Assembly: GCA_023394965.1 (NCBI GenBank)
Contig: JAEWZX010000038.1
Coordinates: 1 to 9,106 of the forward strand
Direction of reading: 5' to 3'
Length of the DNA stretch: 9,106 bases
Source: Pseudomonadota bacterium
GTDB lineage: Bacteria > Pseudomonadota > Alphaproteobacteria > Sphingomonadales > Sphingomonadaceae
The notes under the pieces are model-generated. The model was not told the origin of the DNA, searched no databases, and was given only the letters and a program-made list of their open reading frames with translations. Positions 1 to 6,450 of this stretch are shown here, in pieces (within the stretch, counting starts at the first letter, position 1; every line of letters begins with the position of its first letter). The position numbers and the translations under genes were made by a program.

Positions 1-22
1 AACGGGTGGTATCGGTCCACAT
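1..22 (-). CDS. IS5-family transposase, N-terminal seven codons only
   Basis: An ATG at 22-20 on the minus strand reads MWTDTTR and runs off the window edge. MWTDTTR is a very common start of IS5/IS1031-group DDE transposases. GGAG at 33-30, seven bases before the ATG, is a good ribosome binding site. The product would be the DDE transposase that cuts and rejoins the element ends. Too little is visible to judge whether it is intact. The identification rests on this short start together with the terminal repeat at 100-124. Confidence 0.65.
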
Positions 23-99
23 CACTGATCTCCAGAAGTTCTTCGCAAAACTCCTGAATCAGCCCTGGATTTGGCCGTCAAGCTAACTCGCTGATATCA

Positions 100-124
100 C
101 CCAACTTAGTTTCGGGTCAGGCTC
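100..124 (-). repeat. Terminal inverted repeat of the IS5-family element (one end)
   Basis: The outer end of the left-hand IS starts GAGCCTGACCCGAAAC on the minus strand at 124. The inner boundary is approximate because the partner end is outside the window. The G at 124 also supplies the last base of the TAG stop that ends the interrupted methyltransferase reading frame. Confidence 0.6.
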
Positions 125-525
125 TAAGGGGGGTCAATATAAATTAGCTTTACCTTCCCCGCATATGATCGGCGGAGAAGCTTCAGCACTTCAAGGTTGT
201 CACCCTCGATCATAATGTTCTGGGTGGTGTCCCACTCCACACTATCATCGGGCGCAGGACGCAGGGTGCCAAGGCTCGGGGTCATGGCAAAGGCGCGAGC
301 GCGGCGCTTGCCCTTCCAGTTCAGGCCGTAGCGCTCCTCGCCTTCCTCCACCTCGTCACCGAGCAGCTGACGTAGCACGTCGAAATCGACCTTCCCGTCC
401 GCAACGATCTGCGGGAACAGCGCTTTCAGCCGCTCGACATTCTCGCGTGCCAGATCGCCGCTTCCCGCCTCCTCATCGTCGCGGGTGATCTGCGGGATGG
501 CGGGGTTCGAATTTTCGGTGGTCAC
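125..525 (-). pseudogene. Type III-like adenine-specific DNA methyltransferase (Mod), truncated by IS insertion
   Basis: This is the N-terminal 133 residues of a site-specific DNA (adenine-N6) methyltransferase of the Mod/COG2189 kind, usually about 550-650 residues, so most of the protein is missing. Early residues form the acidic helical N-terminus seen in this family (LARENVERLKALFPQI, then LNWKGKRRARAFA). Next come IMIEGDNLEVLKLL and KLIYIDPP, the start of catalytic motif IV, DPPY. The frame stops at TAG immediately after DPP because the IS5-family element inserted inside the Tyr codon. The start is GTG at 525-523, overlapping the stop of the upstream small gene as GTGA, with AGGA about 11 bases upstream. 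In type III-like RM loci the methylase protects host DNA and pairs with a Res helicase-nuclease, probably encoded beyond the IS. The remainder of the gene should lie on the far side of the IS. Confidence 0.85.
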
Positions 526-908
526 TTCTTCTTCTTTCCTGGGCGCGCTGCAATCACGCGCATCTTTTCGTTATTTGGATTAGGTCGCCCGTTGGAGAGC
601 AAAACCCCTTCGCCAACCAGCTTCTTGAGAATGGGGCCGCGCATGTGCGGTTTCGGCGGCAACGGTAACAGGCCGAGGCCCGCGAGGACATCGTGTTGGG
701 ACAGATTGCATTTCGGGACGTTATTCCGGGTCCACGCCGGCGCCTGCTCGCCTGCCGCGGCGGCTTTCGCGCGAGCACGGCGCGCCGAACGCTTCGATCC
801 TTTCTTCGAAGGAACGGTCCTCTCTTCCGAAGTGCCGAGGGCGTATCGCCGCTCCCAATAGCTAATCCATCCGATGACGGTTCCTGCGCCGTGATCGCTA
901 CCCCCCAA
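522..908 (-). CDS. Small basic protein, possible winged helix-turn-helix, unrecognised
   Basis: I do not recognise this 128-residue protein. The N-terminus (VIGWISYWERRYALGTSEE) is followed by a very basic, probably disordered stretch at about 34-52 (SKKGSKRSARRARAK). A C-terminal region at about 62-124 (CNLSQHDVLAGLGLL, then a helix ILKKLVGEGVLLSNGRPNPN and a short strand MRVIAA) reads like a winged helix with a turn as wing, and it ends in a lysine tail. The proposed start is TTG at 908-906, preceded by AGGGGG at six bases; a stop lies two codons further upstream, so no earlier start in this frame is possible. The stop overlaps the GTG of the methyltransferase (GTGA), which argues for a real, translationally coupled operon member. 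It may belong with the RT as a DNA- or RNA-binding partner; that is inference. Confidence 0.55.
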   Translation of the reverse strand: MGGSDHGAGTVIGWISYWERRYALGTSEERTVPSKKGSKRSARRARAKAAAAGEQAPAWTRNNVPKCNLSQHDVLAGLGLLPLPPKPHMRGPILKKLVGEGVLLSNGRPNPNNEKMRVIAARPGKKKK

Positions 909-1127
909 ATTTTACCCCCTCGGTCAACCAATGTTAGGATTCGCAGAGACTGGGATGCCCATTCTATTGCCTGGGATGCCTATTCTATTGCAATGCCCTC
1001 GCATTCGAATAGGGAGAGGACAAGAGGGCAGCCACAAGCGATGCCGGTCTACTGGCCGACTTACGAATGCCACTGGGCGCTCCGCGCCGTCGTGGACACG
1101 GTTGGGGTTGCCCTCGCTCATCTTCGT
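909..1127 (-). other. Repeat-rich gap downstream of the reverse transcriptase; candidate structured RNA
   Basis: These 219 bases separate the RT stop from the next gene in an operon whose other junctions overlap or nearly touch. They hold a near-perfect 21-base tandem repeat (950-970 and 971-991), inverted repeats GCATTCG/CGAATGC (1001-1007 with 1064-1070) and TGCCCTC/GAGGGCA (994-1000 with 1024-1030), and a tight hairpin GGCGC-GGA-GCGCC (1076-1088). The two longer pairings cross, so they would be alternatives or a pseudoknot. Retron RTs act on a structured msr-msd RNA, and the usual place upstream of the RT is occupied by a gene, so this is the best local candidate for such an RNA. I cannot identify a branching guanosine or the outer a1/a2 pairing with certainty. 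It could simply be a degraded coding remnant. Confidence 0.35.
950..991. repeat. 21-base tandem direct repeat, two copies
   Basis: Copy one is 950-970 and copy two is 971-991, starting CTGGGATGCC and ending TTCTATTGC. They differ at one base (c at 960, t at 981). The following bases, 992-1012, are weakly similar. The repeat lies in the gap between the RT gene and the small basic gene. Two copies with no spacer are not a CRISPR array. It could be a protein-binding site or part of an RNA structure. Confidence 0.8.
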
Positions 1128-2051
1128 TCACCAAGGATCCTTTGGGATGGGTTCTTTCGCCTGCTCCTCGTCCATGGCGCGGAACAAGCTATCTCGAAGA
1201 GCCGGCAGCGCTGGGTCGTGCGGGGCAACTCCGTTCCAGAAGGCTATCCTGCCCTTTAGCGGCTCAGTGAGGCCGGGCTTTCGGTATTTCAGATATATCC
1301 GCAGCATAGCCTGTGTCTTCTTGCGGAATTGGCGCGTGGGCCGGATCTCGGCAGTCGTCACGTCCAGGCCGGTGACGATCTTTCGATCACTGGGTCCAAA
1401 CTGTCGCGTCTTCGCCTCATATATTTGCAGTCCCAGCTGCAGCACTTCGTTGCGGACTGCATCGGCGACCAAGGCCAGCACGGTGCTCGATGTTGCCGAA
1501 ACGGCGATGTCGTCCGCATATCGGGAATACCGGGCGCCAACCATCTCGGATAGATCGGCCAGCTTCTGATCGAAATCTCGCATGAACACATTCGACAGGT
1601 GCGGGCTCGTAGGCGCACCTAGCGCCAGGCAGCCATCGAGCCCGACCACCTCGATAATCGCAGCCTGCGCATCGGCGCTCATGGTGCGGAAGGCCCCCCG
1701 GATATGTTTGGAAATTGCCTCCACCTGGATCGAGGGAAAGAAATTCACGATGTCCGTCTTGAACAGGTATGGCTGCGCAGCGTGTTGGCGAGCGTTTGCA
1801 GCGATCGAACAGCCCGCTCGAAATGCGGTCGATGCATGGTGTGTAGGCATATCGCGGATACCCAATGCGAGCAGGAGCCTTTGCAGCTTGCAAAGCTCGT
1901 GGGAAGGCGCCGTTATAACTCTCGTGCGGCGCCTCTTGCGATCACCGATCTCAAATTGCCTGTAATAAAAACTACTGCCGTTGAAAACCTTTTGCTTCCT
2001 ACGCAGACTATCAGCAGCTTGAACCAAAGTTTTTTCTATATTTTCGATCAT
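1128..2051 (-). CDS. Retron-type reverse transcriptase
   Basis: This RNA-directed DNA polymerase has 307 residues, typical of stand-alone retron RTs. RT motifs appear in order: R44-VITAP and the KLQRLLL helix (RT1), FKTDIVNFFPSI with catalytic D100 (motif A), GAPTSPHLSN at 145-154 (motif B), RYADD at 177-181 with the catalytic aspartates (motif C), and KIVTGLDVT near 224-232. Two retron signatures are present: NAxxH as NARQH (86-90) and VTG (226-228). No maturase, endonuclease or DGR signature is visible. Motif B reads LALGAPTSP where most retron RTs have LPQGAPTSP. The ATG at 2051-2049 follows the DUF4391 stop as TAG-G-ATG, implying translational coupling, and leaves no room for an msr-msd RNA directly upstream. 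The first 90 coding bases are AT-rich compared with neighbours, consistent with recent acquisition. Retrons are anti-phage systems in which RT, RNA-DNA hybrid and effector form a guard complex. Which effector is used here is unknown; the small basic protein downstream is one candidate. Confidence 0.88.
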   Translation of the reverse strand: MIENIEKTLVQAADSLRRKQKVFNGSSFYYRQFEIGDRKRRRTRVITAPSHELCKLQRLLLALGIRDMPTHHASTAFRAGCSIAANARQHAAQPYLFKTDIVNFFPSIQVEAISKHIRGAFRTMSADAQAAIIEVVGLDGCLALGAPTSPHLSNVFMRDFDQKLADLSEMVGARYSRYADDIAVSATSSTVLALVADAVRNEVLQLGLQIYEAKTRQFGPSDRKIVTGLDVTTAEIRPTRQFRKKTQAMLRIYLKYRKPGLTEPLKGRIAFWNGVAPHDPALPALRDSLFRAMDEEQAKEPIPKDPW

Positions 2052-2052
2052 C

Positions 2053-2823
2053 CTATTTAGCGCGCCTCAATTGCTCAATAATCGCATCTAGCTCAGCCTT
2101 CACCTTGGCGACCTCTGCACCCAACGCAACCTGCCTGGCTAACGATGCTTGTTTCTTCATATTGGCTCGTCCACGCATCCATTGCGCGTCCACTTCTCTG
2201 TAGCGACCCAACGCATCGCGTCGCGCTCCCGGATCGTCCACGAGGCGGAATGGCGTTCCCGTCAGCGTGGCAACCTCCAGCGCCTCAACCCGTTCGACGA
2301 GGCTAGCATACAAGGCGCACAGGCTCACCTGCGGAAGCTGCGGAAGCGCCAAGCCAGCAATGAACGCCTTGGTCGCCTCCGATCCCGGATCAGTAAGGTC
2401 GGGGGATACAACCAGGCGCTCCACCACCATCTTGCCGCCAACCCGTTCCGCCCTTCGAAATGGCGCAACCGACACGCGGGTGCCCGCATTGGCGGGAAGC
2501 TGCGTAAGGAGAATGATCGGGACCGGAATCGAACGGTGGACCATTGTCAGCAGTCGCTGGGTCGGCTGCTCTCGCGCAGTGAGGGTAAGCAGCTGGATTG
2601 CGGGAACGGGCCGCTCGTTATCCGTGCCTGCGGCCACGCCGATGGTCGCAGGCGATAAAGTCGCCCACCAGTCCAGCCGCTCGATAACCTTGTCTATTGC
2701 CTTGCGATCCGCGGCATTCGCGGCCCCGTGCTCCGCAAGCACGTCCTTCGGCAACCGCCGCGCAGCCGCTCCGCCCGGCGGCAATGCGAGAGCATCGCGA
2801 ATATCATGCGGCGTGACTGTCAT
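2053..2823 (-). CDS. DUF4391 domain-containing protein of a type III-like RM locus
   Basis: This 256-residue protein resembles the DUF4391 family (recognised by pattern, not by a search). It opens TPHDIRDALALPPG, then RLPKDVLAEHG and DKVIERLDWWATLSPATIGV, followed by an alternating beta/alpha region (PVPAIQLLTLTAREQ, IPVPIILLTQLP). The C-terminal 35 residues, from about NMKKQASLARQV to EQLRRAK, form a predicted coiled coil. From memory, DUF4391 genes lie between SNF2/PLD-like helicases and Mod methyltransferases in RM-like operons, as here; their biochemical role is not known to me. The ATG at 2823-2821 overlaps the helicase stop as ATGA, so it is preferred over an upstream TTG at 2847 that would add eight residues. 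One base separates its stop from the RT start. Confidence 0.8.
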   Translation of the reverse strand: MTVTPHDIRDALALPPGGAAARRLPKDVLAEHGAANAADRKAIDKVIERLDWWATLSPATIGVAAGTDNERPVPAIQLLTLTAREQPTQRLLTMVHRSIPVPIILLTQLPANAGTRVSVAPFRRAERVGGKMVVERLVVSPDLTDPGSEATKAFIAGLALPQLPQVSLCALYASLVERVEALEVATLTGTPFRLVDDPGARRDALGRYREVDAQWMRGRANMKKQASLARQVALGAEVAKVKAELDAIIEQLRRAK

Positions 2824-5800
2824 GCCGGTGGCAGGACGGCGAGCCAAGTGATGACCTCCCAGTCATCCAACCCGCTATCACCGCCCGCGCCTTCTACGCC
2901 GCCAGTGGTGAAGAGACTTTCGACCGCGCGCTCCTCCGCCTTGCCAGTTACGCCCCGGATCGCAGCCGCCAGCAGGCGCTGGTATTTCTCCATCTTGCTG
3001 CCGTCGCGCGTGACCGCGTTGAGCTGCGCCCACGCCTGCTCCTGATCCTCAGCTGGGGTAGCTGCTGCAAGACGCAGGAGATCGAGCATCCGCTTCGGCT
3101 GGCTGGGCGGGAGGATCACCCGCTCATCCTCACCGACATAGATCAGCGCGTGCGGAAAGATCGGGTCGCCCTTTGCCAGCGCGCGCTCGGCATTCGGCGT
3201 AGCCGCCTTCAGCAGGAACAAAGCGCCAGGCGGGAAATCATCATTGGTGGGAATGGGCGAATAGGTGCCGATCATCCGCTGGGCGATCGCCTCGCGTTCC
3301 TCGGCTGACAGACGGGCAAGATCCAGCCGCAGATCATTCAGCGTCATGTCCGTAATGGATACGCCAGATGACAGGTCTTCAAGGTCGATAACCCGATCCT
3401 GGAGTGATTCCAGCTGCCGGCGGCGGTATTCCAGATCGTTCATCCGGCCGCCCGCCTGTGCTTCGATCAGGTTCTCCTCGCCTGTAGCAGAAACGTCGAG
3501 CAACATCATCTTGCCCGATACGCTGCGCTCAAGGCCAATATAGCTGTCGAGGTCCATGTTGGGCCAGAAGTTGACGAGCTGGATGACATCGTTGGGCGAA
3601 CCCAGCCGGTCTACTCGGCCGAACCGCTGCACGATCCGGACCGGGTTCCAGTGAATGTCGTAATTGACCACGCAGTCGCAATCCTGGAGGTTCTGCCCCT
3701 CCGAAATGCAGTCGGTGGCGATGATCAGATCGACCTCCGGTTCGTCCGCCAGCTTTTCCGGTCGCGCACGCGACCGGGGTGAAAAGGCTGTCAGTATCGA
3801 ACCGAGATCTGCGCGAAGGCGCGGATGCGTCGTCCGGTTTCGACCGGAACCCGTCACCAGGGCCATTGGTCGCGGATATTCATCGGCCAGCTGCTCGTAG
3901 AGATACTGCGCCGTGTCCGCGAAGGCCGTGAATACCAGCAGCTTCGTATTGCCTGCATTGTATGGCGCACGAAGCTTTTCGGAGATCAATGCCTTGAGAT
4001 CCGCTAGCTTGGCGTCACGCTTTGCGGTGACCTGCTTTGCCTGGCGGAGAAGGTTGGCAAGTCTGTCACGGTCTTCGGCCAGGTCCTGCCGCCAGCGAAC
4101 GAGATCCGCATCGCTGAGCAACACGCGGATGTTCTTGCCGACACCGAGCTGCTCGAATTCGGGATCGTCGTCTTCCAGATCGTCGATCGACGGTGCGTCG
4201 ATGCTGTCGTCATGCGCATCGATACGCCCGATCAGCTCCTCCACCGCGGCAAGCTGCCGCTCGATGGTGAGTGCAAAAGCGTGGACCGAACTTTCCATCC
4301 GCTTGAGCAGGTTTACCCGCATGAGCGCGACGAGGCTCTCCTCCCGGTCGAGCTGGCGGAATACGCTCGCACCCGAGCCCGTCTGCTGGCTGTAGCGGCG
4401 ATCGTATGCCTCGCGCCGATCCTCCATAACGTAACGCAATGGAGCAAAGGCGGCGAGTTTGAGCCGGCGGATTTCGGTATTGACCTCGCCTATGGGCGGG
4501 AAGCCGTCGGACAGATCGACGTTCGAATAAATGTTCTTCGGCGCGAGGCGTTCGGGGAAGGTGCCGGTCTCTTCCGTGCCGTAGTATTTCTCGATGTGCT
4601 TCCGGCTGCGCGCGATGGTAAGCAAGTCCAACAGCCGGAAATAGTCGAAACCAAGCATCTCCAACAGCCGGGCCGGTGAACGGCGATCGTCAGGTAGGTC
4701 CTGCCAGCGATTGAATTGGCCCTGCGCGATACGCACCGTGCCCGCTATGCTGGGGACGCCGTGCCCCGCCAAAGCGCGATCATCGCCCTCGGTTGCAAAG
4801 GCAATCTGGTTTTTAAGGTCGTTCAACCGGTTGTTGACCGGTGTGGCCGACAGCATCAGCACCTTGGTGTCGACGCCAGCCTTCACGACGGCATTCAGTA
4901 GCTTGTCGTAACGGCTCTCGCGCTCGCCCTTACCGGCCGGGCGGTTACGAAAATTGTGGCTCTCGTCGATGACGACGAGATTGTAGTTGCCCCAGTTGAT
5001 GTGGCTCAGGTCGATCTCTCCGGATTGCCCTTGTTCGCGCGACAGGTCCGTATGGTTGAGCACATCAAACGCAAAGCGGTCGCCTGCCAGCATGTTGCGG
5101 ACATCGTTTTGAGTCCACAGCGTCCAGTTCTCTCGAAGCCGCTTAGGCGCCAGCACGAGCACCCTGGCATTGCGCAGCTCATAATACTTGATGACTGCGA
5201 GCGCCTCGAAGGTTTTGCCCAGGCCCACGCTATCGGCGAGAATGCACCCGCCGAAGCGCTGTAGCTTATCGATGGCGCCAATAACGCCATCCTTCTGAAA
5301 CCGGTAGAGCTTCGACCAGACTGTCGTTTCACGAATGCCTGTCGCGGCATCCACGATCCGGCTTTCGTCGGTCGCTTCCTCCATGTCAGCAAAGAGGTGG
5401 AACAGCCCTTGGAGATAGACGCTCTGCGCCGGATGAGGCTCCGCTCCATCGCCGACTGCTTTCAACAGCGTCTGGACAGCATCGCCTTCGGCATCGGCGT
5501 GTATCCATTGCGTGCGGAACCATTGTCGCAGATGCTCGAGCTCTTCTTCTGTCGCGGTTTCTTGAACAAAGCCCAGCGACGACTGCGGCGCAATCCCCAG
5601 ACCTGAGGTCGTCAGTTCGCAGTTCCCTAACAACGCGGCCGACTGGCCTAAGACGACCGATTGTGCGGGCGGCAACGCAGTCTGCTTGACCTGCGCTCCA
5701 TCGAGAATGGAACAAAGCTGCCGGCAAAGTGCGCGTGTTTCGAGGGCATTGCGACGCTGCCGATCGTTTTGGGCTCCCACCAGTTCTTGGTGCGTCCCAG

Positions 5801-5960
5801 CACCGAGAAGGAGACGCTGCAGACGGCTACTTGTATTTCTTGGGAACGCTCCGGTTGCTCCGAATACGGAGAGGCCGCCCGTAAGGATATCGAACTCACC
5901 CTTCGCCGTCCGTAGCCGATCAATGACCCGCTCGCTTCCTGTATTCGAAATGATCCGCAA
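2820..5960 (-). CDS. SNF2/superfamily 2 helicase with degenerate PLD-like N-terminal domain
   Basis: This 1046-residue ATP-dependent DNA translocase is the first gene of the operon. Residues about 1-135 look like the PLD-type domain that fronts this helicase family (FDILTGGLSVFG, then LLGNCELTTSGLG in place of the usual GSxNxTxxGL), but the HxK of the HKD catalytic motif is absent, so nuclease activity is unlikely. The helicase core has LYRFQKDGV (218-226), Walker A ADSVGLGKT (242-250), VLVLAPKRLRENW (267-279), DESH (332-335), LSATPVNN (370-377), LLVFTAFADTA (674-684), ATDCISEGQNLQ (748-759) and QRFGRVDRLGS (778-788). An insertion at about 560-660 between the two RecA lobes is rich in acidic and coiled-coil sequence. 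The start is TTG at 5960-5958 with a G-rich stretch just upstream; an in-frame TAG lies 14 codons earlier and there is no ATG between. All motifs are intact and no frameshift is seen. It probably drives DNA translocation for the RM system. Confidence 0.9.
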   Translation of the reverse strand: MRIISNTGSERVIDRLRTAKGEFDILTGGLSVFGATGAFPRNTSSRLQRLLLGAGTHQELVGAQNDRQRRNALETRALCRQLCSILDGAQVKQTALPPAQSVVLGQSAALLGNCELTTSGLGIAPQSSLGFVQETATEEELEHLRQWFRTQWIHADAEGDAVQTLLKAVGDGAEPHPAQSVYLQGLFHLFADMEEATDESRIVDAATGIRETTVWSKLYRFQKDGVIGAIDKLQRFGGCILADSVGLGKTFEALAVIKYYELRNARVLVLAPKRLRENWTLWTQNDVRNMLAGDRFAFDVLNHTDLSREQGQSGEIDLSHINWGNYNLVVIDESHNFRNRPAGKGERESRYDKLLNAVVKAGVDTKVLMLSATPVNNRLNDLKNQIAFATEGDDRALAGHGVPSIAGTVRIAQGQFNRWQDLPDDRRSPARLLEMLGFDYFRLLDLLTIARSRKHIEKYYGTEETGTFPERLAPKNIYSNVDLSDGFPPIGEVNTEIRRLKLAAFAPLRYVMEDRREAYDRRYSQQTGSGASVFRQLDREESLVALMRVNLLKRMESSVHAFALTIERQLAAVEELIGRIDAHDDSIDAPSIDDLEDDDPEFEQLGVGKNIRVLLSDADLVRWRQDLAEDRDRLANLLRQAKQVTAKRDAKLADLKALISEKLRAPYNAGNTKLLVFTAFADTAQYLYEQLADEYPRPMALVTGSGRNRTTHPRLRADLGSILTAFSPRSRARPEKLADEPEVDLIIATDCISEGQNLQDCDCVVNYDIHWNPVRIVQRFGRVDRLGSPNDVIQLVNFWPNMDLDSYIGLERSVSGKMMLLDVSATGEENLIEAQAGGRMNDLEYRRRQLESLQDRVIDLEDLSSGVSITDMTLNDLRLDLARLSAEEREAIAQRMIGTYSPIPTNDDFPPGALFLLKAATPNAERALAKGDPIFPHALIYVGEDERVILPPSQPKRMLDLLRLAAATPAEDQEQAWAQLNAVTRDGSKMEKYQRLLAAAIRGVTGKAEERAVESLFTTGGVEGAGGDSGLDDWEVITWLAVLPPA

Positions 5961-6362
5961 CCCAACCCCCGAACAATATGGCCAAACTCCTAGCTATTCC
6001 GATTTCAGAGCACAACGCACCAAGAATGGTGAAAGCAAATGCAGCGAAAACATTCCTTTATTCGGGTCGCCTTAGCGACCATGGCGTCTCGATTTTTCCC
6101 GAACACTTTGGCAAGATACGGGTCAATCTTGACATTAAATAGGCCATGTGAATGTGCGGAGCCTCAGCCAGATACGCTATCCGCTTCCGGTCATGCCATT
6201 GCAATGTGACTGACGATTGAGCGGCAGGCTCTCGATTTATCGCTTTGGTGAACGCCAATTTTCGCTCTAACAACGTGCCAGGGCCGACCGAGATCTTCAC
6301 GGGCCTAATCGCGGCGGCGATGTTGCTTTGAACGAAATTGCCGCTGATCGTTATTGCTTTGT
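5961..6362. other. Divergent intergenic region between the RM operon and the abi unit
   Basis: This stretch separates the leftward helicase operon from the rightward abi unit and should hold the operon's promoter. I see no convincing -35/-10 pair for the helicase. Two small perfect palindromes could be operators: CACCA-AGAA-TGGTG (6018-6031) and GGTCGC-CTTA-GCGACC (6065-6080). Neither is followed by a T run, so they are not typical terminators. An 80-codon minus-strand frame starting with GTG at 6300 and ending at 6058 matches nothing I know. The region is more AT-rich than the flanking genes near 6001-6060. Confidence 0.5.
6328..6357 (+). promoter_or_regulatory. Weak putative promoter for the small RNA and abi gene
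   Basis: TTGAAC at 6328-6333 is a fair -35 element. Spaced 17-18 bases downstream is TTATTG/TATTGC (6351-6357), a poor -10. If used, transcription would start near 6363, just before the hairpin-rich RNA. This is based on spacing and resemblance to sigma-70 sites only. Confidence 0.25.
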
Positions 6363-6450
6363 TGAGGATCAGCCCCTATCTAGCGATCAATCGCACCCGC
6401 CCGGCCTCTACCCCGCTGGGGATATGCACACTGGGCGGGTCTTTTATTTT
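6363..6450 (+). ncRNA. Candidate abiF-type small RNA (possible RNA antitoxin) upstream of the Abi_2 gene
   Basis: This short segment just before the Abi_2 gene folds into consecutive hairpins. GCGA-TCAA-TCGC (6383-6394) is followed directly by an 8-bp stem ACCCGCCC/GGGCGGGT (6395-6402 with 6433-6440), which encloses an inner CCCC-gct-GGGG hairpin (6411-6421) and ends in CTTTTATTTT. An alternative pairing GCTGATC/GATCAGC (6343-6349 with 6367-6373) overlaps the 5' end. A conserved RNA motif upstream of abiF genes has been described, and AbiF-ncRNA pairs have been reported as RNA toxin-antitoxin units related to the ancestry of Cas13 (from memory). Position, size, a terminator-like 3' end and the toxin gene 27 bases later all fit. 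I identified it by layout and fold, not by a covariance search. The 5' end is uncertain. Confidence 0.6.
6395..6450 (+). terminator. Terminator-like stem at the 3' end of the small RNA
   Basis: An 8-bp GC-rich perfect stem (6395-6402 with 6433-6440) is followed by CTTTTATTTT at 6441-6450. The loop is unusually long (30 bases) and contains its own 4-bp hairpin, which suggests a dual role as RNA fold and attenuating terminator. Read-through would then set the level of the abi mRNA, as in type III toxin-antitoxin units. Confidence 0.55.

Larger units (their letters stand above)
1..124 (-). mobile_element. IS5-family (IS1031-like) insertion sequence, 5' end, partial
   Basis: Read on the minus strand from base 124, the element begins GAGCCTGACCCGAAACTAAG, which resembles the terminal inverted repeats of the IS1031 group of the IS5 family (GAGCCTGAnCCGAAA-type, from memory). 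The next bases outside it, TAA at 125-127, fit the 3-bp TNA target duplication typical of that group. A transposase start lies about 100 bases inside, also as expected. The insertion interrupts the methyltransferase gene. The rest of the element and its other end lie outside the window, so the duplication cannot be confirmed here. Confidence 0.75.

Noticed and set aside
3..86. Plus-strand 27-codon frame at the left edge as the C-terminus of a gene
   Set aside because: The minus strand shows a better explanation: a ribosome site and MWTDTTR transposase start just inside an IS5-type terminal repeat.
554..931. Alternative frame over the small basic gene, suggesting a frameshift
   Set aside because: It begins with a plausible TTG but soon becomes arginine- and serine-rich shadow sequence; the 522-908 frame has the better ribosome site and the GTGA overlap.
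950..991. CRISPR array or DGR template repeat
   Set aside because: There are only two adjacent copies with no spacers, and no adenine-specific differences between copies, as a DGR would show. The RT also lacks DGR signatures.
924..1121. 65-codon minus-strand frame starting six bases after the RT stop
   Set aside because: The ATG is well placed, but the protein is low in recognisable structure, contains the translated 21-base repeats and overlaps the candidate RNA. It cannot be excluded.
693..1569. Long plus-strand frames over the RT and its downstream gap
   Set aside because: They are antisense shadows of the GC-rich minus-strand genes with arginine/serine-rich translations and no family pattern.
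2149..4679. Plus-strand frames opposite DUF4391 and the helicase
   Set aside because: The minus-strand proteins carry complete family motifs; the opposing frames are compositionally biased shadows.
6058..6300. 80-codon minus-strand frame (GTG start) in the divergent intergenic region
   Set aside because: No recognisable family, no clear ribosome site, and unusual composition; kept as a note in the intergenic entry only.
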